Assembly: GCA_937899395.1 (NCBI GenBank)
Contig: CALBPU010000098.1
Location: 1 to 17,975, forward strand
Source of the DNA: an uncultured Fretibacterium sp.
GTDB lineage: Bacteria > Synergistota > Synergistia > Synergistales > Aminobacteriaceae
DNA length: 17,975 nucleotides
Direction of reading: 5' to 3'
The stretch's first letter is position 1. The number at the start of each line of letters is the position of its first letter. The notes below the pieces were generated by a model. It was not told the origin of the DNA, ran no database searches, and saw nothing but the letters and a program-made list of their open reading frames with translations. This document shows positions 1 through 6,705 of this stretch, in pieces. The position numbers and the translations under genes are program-made.

Positions 1-508
1 GTTGAGGCGGTGTTGTCCAAAGTCTTGGAGTTGTCATTGTTTTTAATGCTGCTCCGACTAATCTTGATTCTTCTTTAATTCGCTTCATTTCTTTTTTCGG
101 AGGATTAACCATTTTTGGACTGACAGTTAAATTTTCGTGAGGATATTTTCGGGCATTTAATTTTATTGTACCTGAAGCACTATATTTTTTTCCGCCCTGT
201 ACAAACTCAAATAATATATCGTAATTTCCTTCCTTAGTGTTTCTAACGTCCGAACCTAAAAGCCCATATGAAATTTTTCCTGCACCGCCCTGTTCAACGT
301 TCAAATTTATTGTCCTGTTTAGCCATGTAACAGTAGGCTGTGAATAATCGACGTTTGAAGTTATCGAAATTGCAAATGCTTGTCCGATGTCCCAGCTTAA
401 GGGAAAATTTACCCATGCAGCAGCATATAAAGAACCTGCATTAAGAATTATTAAACCTAATGCAAAAATTGTTATCGTAAAATTTTTTTTTGTTTTTTTC
501 GTTTTCAT
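1..508 (-). CDS. Secreted M23-family (LytM-like) peptidase, N-terminal part only
   Basis: The frame opens with ATG at 508 and stays open to the left edge, giving 169 codons, so the C-terminus is missing. The first ~30 residues form a classic signal peptide: a Lys-rich start, a hydrophobic core (TITIFALGLIILNAGS) and a small-residue cleavage zone (LYAAA). Then comes a beta-rich region with GTIKLNARKYP and NLTVSPKMV, a Lys/Glu-rich stretch (KRIKEESRLVGAAL) and RLWTTPP. That order resembles the N-terminal domain that precedes the zinc metallopeptidase domain in secreted M23 murein hydrolases. The catalytic HxxxD and HxH motifs would lie outside the window, so the family is inferred. The ATG follows the phosphorylase stop by two bases. 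Its ribosome site (GGGAGA) lies inside the end of that gene, suggesting co-transcription and coupled translation. Likely role: cutting peptidoglycan cross-links in the periplasm. Confidence 0.62.
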   Translation of the reverse strand, partial: MKTKKTKKNFTITIFALGLIILNAGSLYAAAWVNFPLSWDIGQAFAISITSNVDYSQPTVTWLNRTINLNVEQGGAGKISYGLLGSDVRNTKEGNYDILFEFVQGGKKYSASGTIKLNARKYPHENLTVSPKMVNPPKKEMKRIKEESRLVGAALKTMTTPRLWTTPPQ

Positions 509-510
509 TT

Positions 511-1323
511 TTAATCTAATCTCCCAACAAAATCTACAATAATTTTAGCCAGCTTCTCCGAAATTTTTTTCATGTTATCTAAAACTTCCTCACCTGTTAA
601 AGCTGCGTCAGGATTAATCCCTGCTGCCATATTAGCTACACATGAAAGCACGGCAACTTTTAATCCCATTGAATTTGCAACGATAACTTCAGGTACAGTT
701 GACATTCCTGCAAGGTCAGCTCCCATAATTTCAGCCATTTTAATTTCCGCAGGTGTCTCAAATGAAGGCCCTGTGAATGAGATATAAACCCCTGTTTTCA
801 ATCCCATATTTTCCAAAATCTTTAACATTTCTCGATTATAAGCATTGCTCATGTCTGGAAAACGAGCGTTCCAGCGTTCATCATTTTCACCGATTAAAGG
901 ATTTGTTCCCATAAAATTTATATGATCTCTAACGGCTATAACGTCGCCTGCCGAAAAATTTTTGTTTATAGCTCCAGAAGCATTTGTTGCTATGAAATTT
1001 TTCACTCCTAACATTGCTATAACCCTCGTAGGAAATGTTACGGCTTTCATTGAATGTCCTTCGTAAAAATGTACCCGACCTTGAAGCATGATTACATTTT
1101 GGCCATGAATTTTTCCCGTGATAATTTTTCCTGAATGTCCCGGTGCTGTCGAACGAGGCCACACGGGAAATTTCTCGGGATCTAAGAATTTTTTATCCTC
1201 AATAGCGTCAACAATATCTCCAAGTCCTGAACCTGAAATTATAGCTGTCTCAAGTTGTTCATCAGTAAAATTTTTTATAAACGCTACCGTTTTTGCTGCG
1301 TCATCATAATCATAATTCGGCAT
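511..1323 (-). CDS. punA: Purine nucleoside phosphorylase (trimeric PNP family)
   Basis: A 270-residue cytoplasmic enzyme that splits purine (deoxy)ribonucleosides with phosphate to free base and (deoxy)ribose-1-phosphate, for purine salvage. Family motifs appear in order: GSGLG (31-35), GHSG (62-65) and QGRVHFYEG (81-89) around the phosphate and ribose sites, NASGAIN (114-120), RDHINFMGTNPL (132-143), GPSFETPAE (185-193), MSTVPE (207-212) and VANMAAG, whose Asn231 matches the purine-binding Asn of the mammalian-type enzymes. Length is normal for the family. The ATG at 1323 is supported by AGAGGTG about seven bases upstream. It is probably the first gene of a two-gene unit with the M23-type peptidase. 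The symbol is uncertain, since this family is also called pnp or deoD in different genomes, but the function is well supported. Confidence 0.93.
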   Translation of the reverse strand: MPNYDYDDAAKTVAFIKNFTDEQLETAIISGSGLGDIVDAIEDKKFLDPEKFPVWPRSTAPGHSGKIITGKIHGQNVIMLQGRVHFYEGHSMKAVTFPTRVIAMLGVKNFIATNASGAINKNFSAGDVIAVRDHINFMGTNPLIGENDERWNARFPDMSNAYNREMLKILENMGLKTGVYISFTGPSFETPAEIKMAEIMGADLAGMSTVPEVIVANSMGLKVAVLSCVANMAAGINPDAALTGEEVLDNMKKISEKLAKIIVDFVGRLD

Positions 1324-1357
1324 TGAATTTCACCTCTTAAAATAAAAATCTGCCTGT

Positions 1358-1366
1358 ATTCTAACA
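1358..1366 (-). promoter_or_regulatory. Candidate extended -10 promoter for the PNP gene
   Basis: Read on the minus strand this is TGTTAGAAT, matching the TGnTATAAT extended -10 pattern with one mismatch. It lies about 35 bases upstream of the PNP start codon. I see no good -35 box at the usual spacing, which is tolerated by extended -10 promoters. The call rests on pattern alone. Confidence 0.4.
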
Positions 1367-1374
1367 TAACGGGG

Positions 1375-1383
1375 TGATACAAT
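1375..1383 (+). promoter_or_regulatory. Candidate extended -10 promoter for the C_GCAxxG_C_C gene
   Basis: The plus strand reads TGATACAAT, an extended -10 with one mismatch, 32 bases before the ATG at 1416. The -35 position (TGTATT near 1355) is poor. Together with the minus-strand element at 1358-1366 it makes the 92-base gap a compact divergent promoter region. Confidence 0.4.
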
Positions 1384-1415
1384 TACTGAAATTTTTGTGA
1401 GGGAGTAAAATTTTT

Positions 1416-1814
1416 ATGTCAGAAAAGCAAAACAGAGCCGTCGAATTAAAACAAAGAACAGGAGACGGACATTATAATTGTTGTCAGGCAGTAGCTTGTG
1501 TATTTGCTGAAGAAACAGGATTAAGCGAGGATACTTTGAGAAAAATCGGTGCCGGCTTCGGTCTTGGAATGGGCTGCATGGAAGGAACATGCGGTGCTTT
1601 GTGCGGTGCTCAAATGATTTTGGGCTTGATGAAATATCAAGGTAAACCAATTCGTAAAGACGCTGCGGAAATTTATAACAAATTTGTCTCAAAATGCGGT
1701 GCTTCAATCTGCAAAGTTATCAAAGGAGATAATGAGAGCAAAAAAGTTTTATGTTCATGCGATGATTGCGTAAGAAATGCCGTAGAAATTTTAGAGACCG
1801 AAATTATTTTGTAG
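1416..1814 (+). CDS. C_GCAxxG_C_C family cysteine-rich protein
   Basis: A 132-residue protein with eleven cysteines at 22, 23, 28, 54, 59, 63, 94, 99, 113, 115 and 118. The central GTCGALCGA segment, preceded by GAGFGLGMGCMEG and followed by paired cysteines near the C-terminus, matches the pattern that names the C_GCAxxG_C_C family (Pfam PF09719). The family is common in anaerobes and is usually thought to bind a redox or metal centre, but its reaction is not established. There is no signal peptide or membrane segment, so it should be cytoplasmic. GAGGGAG stands about ten bases before the ATG. The gene stands alone, divergent from the PNP gene and convergent with metY. Family assignment is firm; function is unknown. 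Confidence 0.88.
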   Translation: MSEKQNRAVELKQRTGDGHYNCCQAVACVFAEETGLSEDTLRKIGAGFGLGMGCMEGTCGALCGAQMILGLMKYQGKPIRKDAAEIYNKFVSKCGASICKVIKGDNESKKVLCSCDDCVRNAVEILETEIIL

Positions 1815-1819
1815 CGTGA

Positions 1820-1847
1820 AAAAAGGAGACCTATAAGCCTCCTTTTT
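1820..1847. terminator. Bidirectional intrinsic terminator between convergent genes
   Basis: A hairpin with arms AAAAAGGAG (1820-1828) and CTCCTTTTT (1839-1847) and a ten-base loop sits in the 40-base gap between the stops of the C_GCAxxG_C_C gene and metY. The A-run on the left and T-run on the right give a U-tract in either direction, so it can end both transcripts. The GC part of the stem is only four pairs. Confidence 0.72.
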
Positions 1848-1854
1848 CTCGAAA

Positions 1855-3138
1855 TTATTTCACAGCTTCAAAACCGTGTTTCAAATCTGCGATAATATCA
1901 TCAATATGTTCAGTGCCTATTGAAAGCCTTATTGTCGTAGGTCTTATTCCGCAGGATAATAATTCTTCCTCTGATAATTGCGAATGAGTTGTTGAAGCAG
2001 GGTGAATTACTAGCGATTTCACATCAGCGACATTCGCAAGCAGTGAAAATAATTCAAGGCTCTCCGTAAATTTTTTCGCAGTTTCGGCAGTTCCTTTAAT
2101 ATCAAACGTGAAAATCGAGCCTCCGCCGTTCGGGAAATATTTGTCGTAAAGTTCTTTTTGTTTTCCTGTTTCAAGTGAAGGGTGATTAACCTTTGCAACT
2201 TGCGTATGATTTTTGAGGAAATCAACAACTTTCAATGCGTTTTCAACATGTCTTTCAACTCTTAATGATAAAGTTTCAAGTCCTTGAAGAAGCATAAATG
2301 AATTAAAAGGTGAAATGCAAGCTCCTAAATCCCTCATTAAAGTTGTACGAAGTTTGATAATGTAAGCAAGATTTCCGACAGCCTCAGTGAAAACTATTCC
2401 GTGATACGAAGGATTAGGCTTTGAAAGTCCGGGAAATTTATCATTTTGTGCCCAATCAAAATTTCCTCCGTCAACAACAACACCGCCCATTACAGTTCCA
2501 TGACCTCCGATAAATTTCGTTGCTGAATGTACAACAACATCGGCTCCGTATTCAATCGGCCTGCATAAAAACGGTGTAGCGAAAGTGTTATCAACGATTA
2601 AAGGCAAGCCGTGTTTGTGGGCAATTTTGGCTATGGCTTCAATGTCAATAACATCGGAGTTAGGATTGCCTAAAGTTTCAGCGTAAAGTAATTTTGTGTT
2701 TGGCTTTATGGCTTTCTCGAAATTTTCAGGCTCTGAAGGATTAACAAAGCTCGTTGTAATTCCCTGTTCAGGTAAAGTATTCGCAAATAAATTGAATGTG
2801 CCTCCGTAAAGGTTTGTTGAAGATACTACATGATCTCCGGCTTTCGCGATATTCTGAACAGCGTAAGCTATTGCCGCCGAACCTGAAGCAGTCGCGAGAG
2901 CAGCAACACCGCTTTCAAGTGCAGCAATTCTTTTTTCAAACACATCATTAGTAGGATTCATTAAGCGAGTATAAATATTTCCGGGTTCAGTTAAAGCAAA
3001 TCTTCCTGCCGCAGTTGCGGAATCTTTGAAGACATAAGAAGTCGTGGCATAAATAGGTACAGCACGAGAATCTGTTGTTGGGTCTGAAGTTTCCTGTCCT
3101 ACATGAAGCTGGAGAGTTTCAAATTTATATTTGCTCAT
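1855..3138 (-). CDS. metY: O-acetylhomoserine aminocarboxypropyltransferase (sulfhydrylase), PLP enzyme
   Basis: A 427-residue cytoplasmic enzyme of the Cys/Met-metabolism PLP family, expected to join sulfide (or methanethiol) to O-acetylhomoserine to give homocysteine (or methionine). The N-terminal FETLQLHVGQ, YTRLMNPT (56-63) and SGSAA (85-89) are typical. The PLP-contacting Asp is in IVDNTFATP (D183) and the Schiff-base Lys is K208 in SATKFIGGHGT. The length (~430, longer than MetB/MetC at ~380) and the insertion after VVVDGG favour MetY over cystathionine synthase or lyase. The ATG at 3138 has AAAGGAAA eight bases upstream. It has its own promoter candidate and terminator. The 44-base leader is too short for a SAM riboswitch and I see none. 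Confidence 0.93.
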   Translation of the reverse strand: MSKYKFETLQLHVGQETSDPTTDSRAVPIYATTSYVFKDSATAAGRFALTEPGNIYTRLMNPTNDVFEKRIAALESGVAALATASGSAAIAYAVQNIAKAGDHVVSSTNLYGGTFNLFANTLPEQGITTSFVNPSEPENFEKAIKPNTKLLYAETLGNPNSDVIDIEAIAKIAHKHGLPLIVDNTFATPFLCRPIEYGADVVVHSATKFIGGHGTVMGGVVVDGGNFDWAQNDKFPGLSKPNPSYHGIVFTEAVGNLAYIIKLRTTLMRDLGACISPFNSFMLLQGLETLSLRVERHVENALKVVDFLKNHTQVAKVNHPSLETGKQKELYDKYFPNGGGSIFTFDIKGTAETAKKFTESLELFSLLANVADVKSLVIHPASTTHSQLSEEELLSCGIRPTTIRLSIGTEHIDDIIADLKHGFEAVK

Positions 3139-3181
3139 TAAAAATTTTCCTTTCCGTTAAAGTAAAATAAATTGTCAGGAA

Positions 3182-3208
3182 ATTTTATCACCGAAAAAAT
3201 TTTGTCAA
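3182..3208 (-). promoter_or_regulatory. Candidate sigma70-type promoter for metY
   Basis: On the minus strand a perfect TTGACA (3203-3208) is followed after 15 bases by TAAAAT (3182-3187), one mismatch from TATAAT. The spacing is shorter than the usual 17. It lies 44 bases upstream of the metY start and just downstream of the LRR-gene terminator, which is where a promoter is needed. Confidence 0.5.
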
Positions 3209-3225
3209 ATATCATAAAAGCGCAA

Positions 3226-3263
3226 TAAAAATGAGACACCCTAAAATATTTCAGAGTGCCTCA
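3226..3263 (-). terminator. Intrinsic terminator of the LRR-protein gene
   Basis: Arms at 3232-3242 and 3253-3263 flank a ten-base loop. On the plus strand two positions mismatch (A/C and C/A), but on the minus-strand RNA both become G-U pairs, giving an uninterrupted 11-pair stem. It is then followed by a U-run (A-run at 3226-3231 on the plus strand). The wobble pattern shows that the hairpin works for the minus-strand transcript. It begins 12 bases after the stop of the LRR gene. Confidence 0.82.
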
Positions 3264-3275
3264 TAAAATTTTTTA

Positions 3276-5321
3276 TCATTCTACTGAGATAAATAATTCA
3301 ATAGTTTCAAATTCTTTTGCTCGAGCTTGTATCTTGAAATCATCAACGACAATTTCGGCAGGTATCGTAAATTCTCCTTCATCTGAAACTTTTACATCTT
3401 CAAAAACTTTTTCGTCGATTAAAACCTCAATGTCCTTTGAAGGAATTTTTGTTTTAACCTCTGAACCGTTAGGATTAACCCATGTTCCGATTTTGAAGCT
3501 TACAGGAAGATTTGCATTAACCTTGATTAAATCCTCGTCTTTGTCTTCACCTTGCCATAATTTATTCTCACCTATGACCTCTAATAAGGCTGTTTTAGTT
3601 GAAGAATTGTTTTCAACAACTTCGCCTGCTTCAGGATTAATCGTGATGAAAAAGTTTTCGACACTGAAACTTGAATCTGATTTATCTTTGTCAACTTCCT
3701 TTTTCGGTGAAGCATTAAGATTTTCGGTTGTTGAAGTTGCAGAACCTGTTGATTTTTTCGTAGCGGTGTCTTTCTCCTTCACAGTATTCTTTGATTTCGC
3801 AGTCGTATTTGTCGCAGCTTCCGAAATTTTTATCATGAATTTCTTTTTGGCCGTCAATCCTTTTCTGTCTGTAACCTGTAAATAGAACGTATATTCATTT
3901 GCCTGAGTAGGTTTTCCTGAAATTGTTGCGCGATCATCTTCATACGTCAGCTTTAATCCGGTCGGAAGTTTTCCGCTCAATCTCTTCCATGTATAAGGCC
4001 ATTCGCCACCTTTAACATTAATCGTGCTTGAATATTCTTCACCGACAGTTCCTGCATCGTTCAAATTTCCTTCGATAACTTCCTCAATGAATGCTACATC
4101 GTCATCAGTGAAAATTCTTCTAAGTGCAGGACAGCCCGATATGTCAATTTTTGAGAGGTTGTTATCTTCGCAGTCGAGGGTTCTCAATTCACCTGCATTA
4201 CCGATTTTCAGGCTTGTGAGCTTGTTTGCATAACACTCAATTATTTGCAAATTCCAAGGAGCATTGCTAACGTCTAAAGTTTTGAGTTGATTTTCGTAGC
4301 AATAGAGGTAACGTAAATTGTCGCAAGCACCGAATGTTAATTTCGTGATTTTGTTACCGCTGCAATCAAGTTCTCTCAAGTACCAATTATTACTCAAATC
4401 TAATTTTGTTAATTGGTTATGAGAGCAGTTAAGGAACCTTAATTCCCAGTTGCTTAACAAATTCAATGAGGTAATTTGACTCCAACGGCAATCGAGTTCT
4501 TGAAGTTCGTTATTTTGAGTTACGTTCAAACTTTTAAGCTCCATTCCTCCGCAATGAAGAATTTTGAGTCGTGGGTTTGACTTTACGTTTAATGACGTGA
4601 ATAAATTTCCGTTGCAGCGTAAATCTACCAATTCAGTATTTTTTGTAACGTCAAGTTTTTTGAGCTGATTTCCCATGCAATAGAGCGTTTGCAATTTCGT
4701 GTTTTTAGTTACGTTCAATGTTGTGATATTAGCACCATCGACATTCAGGAATATTAATTCCGTATTTTTTGTTACGTCGATCTTTGCAAAATTATTATCC
4801 CAAGCATGAAGGTCGGTTAATTTTGTATTTTTCGTAACGTTCAAGCTTGTTAATTGGTTACCTCCGCACGCAATAGACTCTAACACAGTATTTTTTGTAA
4901 CGTTCAGACTTGTGAGTTGATTATTCGAGCAGGTAAGATACCTTAACTCTGTACATTTTGTAACATCTAATTTAGTGAGCAAACAACCTTCGCATTCAAG
5001 GAGTACCAAATATTTATTTTGTGTAAGGGATAAAGTTCCTAATGGATTTTCGTTGCAGCGAAGTTCAAGCAGTTCCGTAAAATGTTCTATGCCCTTAAAA
5101 TTTGAAATATTTGAACGGTTGACATCAATATATTTTACCGCTTTCCTCTCATCATCACTCAACAAACCGTTTCCGCTTGTGTCAAACTGCTTGACATATT
5201 CCCTAAAATTATTGTCGGGAAAATTCGTGCTGTTAATAGCGACATCAGCAGCATACGCCGAACCTGTGAACAAAAAGCTGATACAAATCAGCACGCCTAA
5301 AAACATCTTAGACTTCTTCAT
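3276..5321 (-). CDS. Secreted leucine-rich-repeat protein with EF-hand-like loop and Ig-like domain
   Basis: A 681-residue exported protein. Residues 1-25 are a signal peptide (MKKSKMFLGV start, cleavage near AYAA). D47-E58 (DTSGNGLLSDDE) fits a 12-residue EF-hand calcium loop. From about 83 to 404 there are about fifteen leucine-rich repeats, mostly 21 residues each, of the type LTSLNVTKNTxLxxLxCxxNQ. The cysteine recurs at the same position in most of them, and the variable face is what differs. Residues 427-500 look like a bacterial Ig/cadherin-like putative-Ig domain (PTGLKLTYEDDRATISGKPT). A Lys/Thr/Ser-rich linker (501-550) precedes an unrecognised beta-rich C-terminal domain (551-681). 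I see no LPXTG or outer-membrane anchor. AGGAGG lies eight bases before the ATG. Probable role: binding protein or carbohydrate at the surface or outside the cell; the ligand is unknown. Confidence 0.85.
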   Translation of the reverse strand: MKKSKMFLGVLICISFLFTGSAYAADVAINSTNFPDNNFREYVKQFDTSGNGLLSDDERKAVKYIDVNRSNISNFKGIEHFTELLELRCNENPLGTLSLTQNKYLVLLECEGCLLTKLDVTKCTELRYLTCSNNQLTSLNVTKNTVLESIACGGNQLTSLNVTKNTKLTDLHAWDNNFAKIDVTKNTELIFLNVDGANITTLNVTKNTKLQTLYCMGNQLKKLDVTKNTELVDLRCNGNLFTSLNVKSNPRLKILHCGGMELKSLNVTQNNELQELDCRWSQITSLNLLSNWELRFLNCSHNQLTKLDLSNNWYLRELDCSGNKITKLTFGACDNLRYLYCYENQLKTLDVSNAPWNLQIIECYANKLTSLKIGNAGELRTLDCEDNNLSKIDISGCPALRRIFTDDDVAFIEEVIEGNLNDAGTVGEEYSSTINVKGGEWPYTWKRLSGKLPTGLKLTYEDDRATISGKPTQANEYTFYLQVTDRKGLTAKKKFMIKISEAATNTTAKSKNTVKEKDTATKKSTGSATSTTENLNASPKKEVDKDKSDSSFSVENFFITINPEAGEVVENNSSTKTALLEVIGENKLWQGEDKDEDLIKVNANLPVSFKIGTWVNPNGSEVKTKIPSKDIEVLIDEKVFEDVKVSDEGEFTIPAEIVVDDFKIQARAKEFETIELFISVE

Positions 5322-5329
5322 GTTTATTA

Positions 5330-5335
5330 CCTCCT
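5330..5335 (-). promoter_or_regulatory. Strong ribosome binding site of the LRR gene
   Basis: On the minus strand this is a full AGGAGG, eight bases before the ATG at 5321. It fixes the start and predicts high translation. No promoter is evident in the 45-base gap, so the LRR gene is probably transcribed from upstream of the preceding gene. Confidence 0.75.
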
Positions 5336-5366
5336 GAAAAAATTTGTAAAAATTTGAAGTATTATA

Positions 5367-6620
5367 CTACTTCTTCAAGCGCCTGTTAATTTCCTCAAAC
5401 TCTATCCGCAATGCCCCTGCTTCAAATATCTTTAACTCTGGCATCGTCAAAGTATCAACAGTATCAATGACTTTTAATCCTGACTGAATTAATCCTTTTA
5501 ATTCTCCCGAACTCCTAACCGTCCTGTATGTGTTCTCAGCTAAATCACGATTTAATTTCAAAGCCTTTATGCTGTTCATAGTAGCGAGCTTTTGAGAGTT
5601 CAATAATTCCTCGTATAATTTCGTTACCTGTATGGTGATTTCGTTTGACCTAACGTTTTCTCTGAAAGCTTTCCTCTGCTCTTCCGAGTAATTTTCGTTT
5701 GAACTTTTTGCCAAAGCCTCCTTCCGTAATGTCTCTGCTTCGGATTTGATAAGCTCAAGTTTCGGCTTGTATTCAAAATCAATATTCTTAACTAAATCTT
5801 CCTGAATGTAAATCAATAAATCATTTAACACTAAATACATTCCCGTATAACGGCGTGTAATATCTAAAGTGTTTGTTTCATTTTGAGAAAGCTGTTCGAG
5901 TTTTTCAACAACCTTTTTGACGTTTGAAAAAATTATAGTGTTCTGCAAAATGTCATCGCCTGTAACTGAATTTAACAAAATTTCGGTTTGTGATGGTTCA
6001 AGTTCAAGACCGATATTTTTGAGCATTTCGGTTAATTTTGAGTTAATGTCCTTTAACCGCTGCGTGTCATTTGAGATTTCGTTCTCAAGCTCTGAAATTC
6101 TTTTGTCGGCTTTCTCTTTTGTCATTGACCAAAACGCATAACTTTTTTCGGGAGCTTTAATTTTTTTGTTCCTTAATTCATCGACTTCGATTTTTTTGCG
6201 TGAAATAATTTCCCTTAATTCAGTTGCTTCATGTCTTAAATCGCCTGCTTCACCGCCTGCCAAAATTTTCAGAGCCGAATCTAAAAGTTTGTTAATTTTT
6301 TTCGTGTTGCTGATTTTATCTTCTTTGAAAGGAAGCCAAGTTGATTTTGGAAGAGAATCATTTTTATCTCTGAGAGTTAAAGCGTCGGTTAATTTTCCCG
6401 TGAGCTTATCCCAATCTGAAGCAATGGAATTCGGCAAAATGTCATCGGATTTAGTTTCTTCTTTACTGAAAACGCCTTTAACATCTTTCCATTTTTCGGA
6501 AAAATAACCTCCCACTTCGTCCCAATCAACGCTGAAATATCCTGTCCAATCCGAAGCTGAAGCACAACCGGCACATAAAATGAAACTTAAAATTAAACCT
6601 GCTAAAAATATTTTTTTCAT
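5367..6620 (-). CDS. Exported helical (coiled-coil-like) protein of unknown function, possible lipoprotein
   Basis: I do not recognise this 417-residue protein. The open frame extends to a TTG at 6641, but AAGGAGAG lies at 6631-6638, inside that extension, and points to the ATG at 6620. From that start residues 1-22 form a signal peptide (MKKIFLAGLILSFILCAGCA). C19 could be a lipidated cysteine, though the lipobox has Cys instead of Leu/Val/Ile at -3; the alternative is ordinary cleavage after ASA. Residues 24-60 are Trp/Tyr-rich with near repeats (SDWTGYFS, VGGYFSEKW). The rest is charged and almost wholly helical, with coiled-coil-like stretches (ISRKKIEVDELRNKK, KRISELENEISNDTQRL). There are no enzyme motifs. 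Its stop lies 45 bases before the LRR gene with no terminator between, so the two secreted proteins are probably co-expressed. Confidence 0.78.
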   Translation of the reverse strand: MKKIFLAGLILSFILCAGCASASDWTGYFSVDWDEVGGYFSEKWKDVKGVFSKEETKSDDILPNSIASDWDKLTGKLTDALTLRDKNDSLPKSTWLPFKEDKISNTKKINKLLDSALKILAGGEAGDLRHEATELREIISRKKIEVDELRNKKIKAPEKSYAFWSMTKEKADKRISELENEISNDTQRLKDINSKLTEMLKNIGLELEPSQTEILLNSVTGDDILQNTIIFSNVKKVVEKLEQLSQNETNTLDITRRYTGMYLVLNDLLIYIQEDLVKNIDFEYKPKLELIKSEAETLRKEALAKSSNENYSEEQRKAFRENVRSNEITIQVTKLYEELLNSQKLATMNSIKALKLNRDLAENTYRTVRSSGELKGLIQSGLKVIDTVDTLTMPELKIFEAGALRIEFEEINRRLKK

Positions 6621-6630
6621 GACAAAAAAA

Positions 6631-6638
6631 CTCTCCTT
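6631..6638 (-). promoter_or_regulatory. Ribosome binding site fixing the start of the exported helical protein
   Basis: AAGGAGAG on the minus strand, ten bases before the ATG at 6620. Because it overlaps codons of the longer open frame that begins with TTG at 6641, it argues that the ATG is the real start. The signal peptide also begins there. Confidence 0.7.
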
Positions 6639-6658
6639 CAAGAAAAATTGCGATAATT

Positions 6659-6664
6659 ATTATA
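6659..6664 (-). promoter_or_regulatory. Candidate -10 box in the divergent promoter region
   Basis: A perfect TATAAT on the minus strand, about 39 bases upstream of the ATG at 6620. No convincing -35 is found (AATTTT at the 17-base spacing). On the plus strand the same AT-rich patch gives TATAAA at 6661-6666, possibly serving the lipid A operon starting near 6706. Both are weak calls from pattern. Confidence 0.4.
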
Positions 6665-6705
6665 AAATATTTCTAACACATAAAATTGAAAGAGATGTGA
6701 ACGTT

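Noticed and set aside
3139..3181. A SAM or S-box-type riboswitch before metY
   Set aside because: The leader from the candidate promoter is only about 44 bases and shows no conserved stem arrangement.
3256..3885. A 209-codon plus-strand frame and similar frames opposite the LRR gene
   Set aside because: It is the antisense of a well-supported secreted-protein gene, is Ser/Phe-rich as expected for a shadow frame, and has no family motif.
4110..5075. The regularly spaced 63-base repeats as a CRISPR array
   Set aside because: The repeats keep a long open frame and encode a leucine-rich-repeat solenoid; there are no unique spacers between constant repeats and no cas genes.
6621..6641. A 7-codon upstream extension (TTG at 6641) of the exported helical protein
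   Set aside because: It contains the ribosome site AAGGAGAG for the ATG at 6620, and the signal peptide starts at that ATG.
6580..6705. N-terminal extension of the LpxB-like protein from ATG at 6580
   Set aside because: It overlaps the 5' end of the divergent exported-protein gene, is low-complexity Lys/Asn-rich, and family-like sequence starts only at KVTILTNGPGE.
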